Assembly (NCBI RefSeq): GCF_000003605.2
Contig: NW_003111970.1
Span: forward strand, 211,470-221,520
DNA length: 10,051 bases
Direction of reading: 5' to 3'
Source: Saccoglossus kowalevskii
Taxonomy: Eukaryota; Hemichordata; Enteropneusta; Harrimaniidae
Part shown: piece after piece, positions 6,509 to 10,051 of the stretch
How the letters are laid out: every line of letters begins with the position of its first letter
How positions within the stretch are numbered: position 1 is the first letter of the stretch
Program-made: the position numbers and the translations under genes
Notes under the pieces: model-generated
What the model saw: only the letters and a program-made list of their open reading frames with translations
What the model was told of the DNA's origin: nothing
The model's database searches: none

Positions 6509-7670
6509 AAATAACGGTAAAACTGATGATAAATACAGTCGCATGAAGAGGAGTCGGATGAGTAGAGAGTAACGCCTGGTTGGACGCAGCCAAAAGGCGA
6601 GAAATGATATCAACCCAATGCTCCGCTGAACGCTCATCTAGCGTGAACGCCTCAACATAGAGATGTGGGCATTGTCTTTATTGAGAACACTGCTAACTTG
6701 TGAATGGGGAAATCGTTAAATGCCGGAAAATTTAATAATTAAGCGGACAAAATGAACATGAGGATGCAACTGCCTAATTAGGTAACGCTGAATAGATGAA
6801 CCCATGTGTGGAATGCCGTGAGTGCTATAGGAACACCGTGGGAGGAGGGTTTGCTACTAAAACCAATGGCCCAAGACATTACATAGAAGTTTTCGTGATC
6901 TCTGTATAGATAAAACCAACTACACTGGCCATCCCTCAGATCACTTTAGAACAAATTACTGCTGTTTACTGCGGTGTTAACATTGCGTTGATTGAATCGG
7001 CCAACTCACACCAAACATCCTAAGTAAAAGTTGTATGAACATGGGAGTGAATTTCGCATTTATTTTGCCGACGTGTATTTTTTTCATTTTGTACACGTTT
7101 AATCATATCATATTAAACTAACACACATTTATCAAGATAAATAAGCTACGGACAAACTTGGGTTGCTGGGGTAATTAGATCGTGATCTGACAACTACGTT
7201 ATTAAACTGATAATGAGCGCAATCTTGGACGCAAAACTCTATGATATAGGTATTATCCAGGGTCTGAAATACTAGATTTCACAAATAAATTACGAAATGT
7301 AAGCCCGATAATATGGAGATAAATAATAGGTTTCTTGTCAGGGAAGTTTGCTTTCAATAGATGCATAAACGTTTGTATAGCACAAACAAGACGGTGAAAA
7401 GTGGAGAGGCTCTAATCTCGTTAAAACGTTCAAACCTAACACCGAGGTTAGAGAGTAGGACTTCTATGAGGTCAACGATGAGAACCCTTGGCATAAATCT
7501 GCCGAAATCGTCTTGTAATTGTCATATACTGTATTGAGTATAGTGCGGTGGGTTACAGTGTTTGTTACTTTTTCTTTATATCCCATTCATGCGGCGGTTA
7601 ATAGCCCGTGGCCAATAGATGTGCAGACGAGACTGAAACGCCAACTAAAAATAACATCTAAAGAAAGTTT
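6509..7670. other. Non-coding stretch, no gene seen
   Basis: Stops are frequent in all frames and there are no long repeats. Base composition is even, slightly less AT-rich than the start of the window, with no feature I can support. Confidence 0.55.
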
Positions 7671-7677
7671 GCTAGAT

Positions 7678-7714
7678 TGATTGATTAACGATCAGCGAAT
7701 GATCAATCATGTCA
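7678..7714. promoter_or_regulatory. Inverted pair of TGATTGAT motifs plus TGTCA
   Basis: TGATTGAT at 7678-7685 is repeated in inverted orientation as ATCAATCA at 7702-7709, immediately followed by TGTCA at 7710-7714. TGATTGAT is a bipartite Pbx/Hox-type word, and TGTCA is the reverse complement of TGACA, the Meis/TALE core. The arms could also form an 8-bp hairpin stem. The grouping resembles a compact TALE-Hox enhancer element, by motif only. Confidence 0.3.
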
Positions 7715-7857
7715 CCGGAATGTCCTCTGTAAAACTACTTTGCGACAATAAGCTCTGAAGTTGTTTTATTACAATTGGCGTCTTCACTACCTTCAGTACA
7801 ATGCATGTCGCTTCGACATAAATTCCATCTCGTTGCTGCATTGTCTGTCGTCCCATC

Positions 7858-8049
7858 CTATACTAAGTTTTCAGATAGTTCCATATATTTACTGATTCTC
7901 GTATATCGCTTCTCTTTTTTTATACTCCCCCAAACATTCCCCAAATGACTTGAGTGTCCCCCATTCATAAAGTTCAGCTCACAACTTTTACCTGACGACG
8001 CGCCCCATTTGTCTTTTAATATACCAATTTGACACGCATAAGTATTCAT
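7858..8049 (-). CDS. Minus-strand open frame with internal donor, unknown
   Basis: The ATG at 8049-8047 (G at -3) opens 63 codons. A donor-like GTCAG|GTAAAA would end an exon at 7992 after 58 coding bases, giving MNTYACQIGILKDKWGASS. The composition is plausible for protein but short. A TATAAAAAAAG string later in the frame is more typical of non-coding DNA. No family is recognised, and chance is the likeliest explanation. Confidence 0.1.
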   Translation of the reverse strand: MNTYACQIGILKDKWGASSGKSCELNFMNGGHSSHLGNVWGSIKKEKRYTRISKYMELSENLV

Positions 8050-8878
8050 AACACATCAGTGGTAAAATGTTGCGGTTGTTTGTCCTCCAAAGTACGTACT
8101 TGCTTCTTTGAATGTTTTTTGTCTATGATGAACACCGATTCATTTATGCACGTAACATTGGGGTAGTAGCCTCAATGGACCTTCAAGGTTGTTTGCAGTA
8201 CTGCGATTGTCGAAGTGAAAACTAAAATCAACCAAATAACATAGGTCGAAAACAAAAGATTGGATATCGATTTGATGACGACTCCTACGCCAGCACCCTG
8301 ACGGCATATTGTATATTCGACGGGTATACATTTTGTATACATTTTTTTGTAATAAACTTTTCGTAATAGCAGTCGAACACGTTGATTAAATAAATTCTTT
8401 TAAAGATTCCATCATGATTCAGCCCATCTTGGCAACGATGTAGCAATTTATAAGGTTCCCGTAAGGTCAGCTAAAATATTTTAATAGTAGTGATAGCAGA
8501 AAGAAAAGCATTAATCTGTCGGCATGGGGGGAAACGACAAAACAACTTACATGACCGCTATATCATTTTTCCACACTAAATGAATATTGTGTCGAAATGT
8601 TGCACATGTTACGGTTTATTTGGACATAAATCAGTTAGTGTATATGATCACACACATGTCTGAACAATAAGTTATTTTTAACTGAAAACACGTATTTCTC
8701 GGGATAGTACGTAAATTTAAACGCGTTTGTACAGTTGTGGAGCTGCATTTTATTATCATTTTAAGTGTTAGAACGAAGGAAGGAAAGAAGCCTTGTTATT
8801 CGGCCCTGGGGCCTGACCATAGTAGTCTCGAAGCGCTACAGGAAATGGTGTCACCACTTCGGCTTTCTTTGTCTGCAG
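8050..8878. other. Non-coding stretch, no gene seen
   Basis: A minus-strand open frame at 8140-8331 has no splice or promoter support. The plus-strand frame covering 8765-8878 begins with GTG, not ATG, and only its downstream part is considered as an exon. Otherwise nothing is assigned. Confidence 0.45.
8324..8345. repeat. Tandem duplication, 11 bp twice
   Basis: GTATACATTTT occurs twice in direct succession and is followed by more T. It is a small slippage-type duplication. Confidence 0.7.
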
Positions 8879-8995
8879 TCATTTATCAAAGATTTAGTGT
8901 ATCTGATTAGTTTTAAAAGGAATCAGAAACGAAGACAAACGATACACCGACACATACTTGTAAACCGAACCGAAAACACGTCCATACAACAATAA
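8879..8995 (+). CDS. Candidate terminal coding exon, basic unknown peptide
   Basis: The acceptor CGGCTTTCTTTGTCTGCAG ends at 8878 and fits the animal consensus well. Entered in phase 0, the frame codes 38 residues to TAA at 8993-8995, starting SFIKDLVYLISFKRNQKRRQ and ending in a polar NRTENTSIQQ tail. The KRNQKRRQ stretch is strongly basic and could resemble a nuclear localisation signal. The frame stays open upstream of the acceptor to 8765 but without an ATG. No family and no upstream exon are recognised. Confidence 0.17.
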   Translation, partial: SFIKDLVYLISFKRNQKRRQTIHRHILVNRTENTSIQQ

Positions 8996-9085
8996 GGAAA
9001 TGAGCCTGGATTGGAATGATAAGAAAATGTTGTTGTGGACACGCACTGGAGTCTGGTTACACATTTATTAAAATCTGGTTCAAAA

Positions 9086-9098
9086 TGACCTTTGACCA
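9086..9098 (-). promoter_or_regulatory. DR1 nuclear-receptor motif
   Basis: On the minus strand the bases read TGGTCAAAGGTCA, a direct repeat of the AGGTCA half-site with one spacer base and one mismatch in the first half-site. This is the binding pattern of HNF4, COUP-TF and RXR heterodimers. The same word can also occur within repeats of some marine invertebrates. Confidence 0.3.
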
Positions 9099-9290
9099 AA
9101 CTTGACGATTTATTGTTCCGGACGAAGAAATTCTTTTGACTGAAATTAAATTACTATAGTATCTACCGGTCGCCCCCTCTGACTTCCGATTCCCTTCACT
9201 TTAAACGGTTATTCTTGTTGATTTTACGTTCGCTTAAACAATCAATATCCTTCCTTCCTGTTGACATTTTCAACACACAAGCAAGAGAGT

Positions 9291-9300
9291 CGCCGCCATG
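9291..9300 (-). promoter_or_regulatory. CGCCGCCATG: YY1-like core on minus, Kozak-like ATG on plus
   Basis: The minus strand reads CATGGCGGCG, containing the YY1 core ATGGCGGC. The plus strand reads GCCGCCATG, an ideal Kozak context. The plus-strand ATG at 9298 opens only 14 codons before a TAA with no good donor, so translation is not supported. Confidence 0.2.
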
Positions 9301-9688
9301 AAACGAATAAGAATTATTAACCATAGCATTTTTGTTACATTGTAATAATATCGGTTATTTGCATACCATGGCAACACCAATAACACCAGTTGTTTCACGA
9401 ATACAGGAATAATTCATTTTTTAAGTCTCCTCACTCAACTTCTGTGTTGGAAACTTATCTGAACAACCCATGCACGACGGCTCAGGTGAATGGACAGACA
9501 GGCGTCGAGTATACAATTGGAATATTTTATAGGCATAAGATGTATTTCATCACAAGTTCCTTCTTTTTTTCTTCTTCACAAAGTCTACTTTTTGTCCACA
9601 AAGTCGACAGGTTGTTGGGAACGACAGGTTGACATCGCTTCAGTAGTTACAACAAGCACTGTTGCGTTACGTTTCATTTCTGTTTGAG

Positions 9689-9695
9689 TGACTCA
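9689..9695. promoter_or_regulatory. AP-1 site (TGACTCA)
   Basis: TGACTCA is the exact AP-1 (Jun/Fos family) heptamer, lying in GAGTGACTCAC. It stands alone, with no promoter seen next to it. A chance match is possible. Confidence 0.25.
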
Positions 9696-10051
9696 CATGC
9701 AATTTTGGCTTTAGAGAACGACGCTATTTTACAACAGGACTTGCATCATTCTTGTACATAAACTGACAGTGAAAAATGGATGCATACCTAAGGACGCACT
9801 AATGAAACGACGTTAGACTATTAGTAAAAAAGTGAGGGACAGCTTCTCTTCGTGAGGTCGTGGGGAGGGTAAAAAAACCGAGAACTCACAATTGTCAACA
9901 GTTTAAACCGTTGATAAATCTCGCAACACTTGTTGTGTGTGAAACAATACTTCTTATGCATCCCTTCGAAGATGGATTATTTGTAATTAGTTAACTTGAA
10001 AAAAGTACGGATCATCTCGTCTCCCCTCTACCGTACTCTGGCCCAACGAAC

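Larger units (their letters stand above)
9000..10051. other. Non-coding stretch, no gene seen
   Basis: Two overlapping plus-strand frames between 9390 and 9687 run through a T- and C-rich block around 9560. The first of them starts with TTG rather than ATG, and neither looks like a gene. Apart from the motifs listed separately nothing is assigned. Confidence 0.5.

Noticed and set aside
8140-8331. Minus-strand frame of 63 codons
   Set aside because: It starts with ATG but has no promoter, splice or family support, and its length is expected by chance.
9165-9185. CTCF-like word CGCCCCCTCTGAC
   Set aside because: Only the CGCCCCCT half fits the CTCF motif, and the rest departs from the consensus, so it is too weak to list.
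9390-9687. Two overlapping plus-strand frames of 80 and 65 codons
   Set aside because: The first starts with TTG, and both pass through a T/C-rich block that codes runs of Phe and Ser. No splice-bounded part stands out.
1-10051. tRNA genes, CRISPR arrays and transposase or reverse transcriptase genes
   Set aside because: I looked for A/B-box pairs, regularly spaced repeats and long mobile-element frames. The few GTTCGA-like words lack the rest of a tRNA, and no array or element gene is present.

Overview
The window looks like non-coding DNA from an animal nuclear genome, most likely an invertebrate. It is strongly AT-rich, and its open frames are short on both strands, about what chance gives at this composition. 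It has long homopolymers, a 95-bp tetranucleotide microsatellite, and consensus-like TATA boxes and splice signals. CpG dinucleotides are common throughout, unlike the depletion seen in vertebrate bulk DNA. Palindromic CRE sites, mixed poly-G runs and CpG clusters remind me of marine deuterostomes such as tunicates or echinoderms, but this is an impression and no gene fixes the taxon. No bacterial or phage gene layout, rRNA, tRNA, CRISPR array or intact transposon gene was seen.

Layout. Bases 1-780 are AT-rich, with one perfect CRE palindrome. Bases 780-1170 hold a short CpG cluster, a 46-codon frame and a good 5' splice site, so this may be a promoter with a first exon. Bases 1373-1750 carry a minus-strand open frame in a locally more GC-rich patch. 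Bases 2293-2438 hold a TATA box, a plausible leader, a start codon and 61 coding bases ending at a consensus 5' splice site. Bases 2440-3850 are quiet apart from a 23-bp poly-T and a TATA-like site. Bases 3853-4107 are an open plus-strand frame ending at a GTGAGT 5' splice site, with a good start at 4006. Bases 4120-5775 hold simple repeats and an isolated 3' splice site. Bases 5776-6224 hold the best 3' splice site of the window and a possible short intron, followed by poly(A)-type hexamers. Bases 6230-6365 are a TAAA-rich run plus the (TTCA)n array. A YY1-like site and a lysine-rich 21-codon frame follow at 6388-6508. The remainder is mostly unassigned, with a Pbx/Hox-type motif pair near 7690, a possible terminal exon at 8879-8995, a DR1 nuclear-receptor motif at 9086 and an AP-1 site at 9689.

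How it may fit together. If any genes are real, they are small fragments of multi-exon plus-strand genes. The strongest partial models are the TATA-driven first exon at 2378-2438 and the first exon at 4006-4107. No encoded product was recognised, no two exons could be joined with confidence, and I saw no convincing new biological system. The best leads are the candidate exons and the clustered regulatory motifs.
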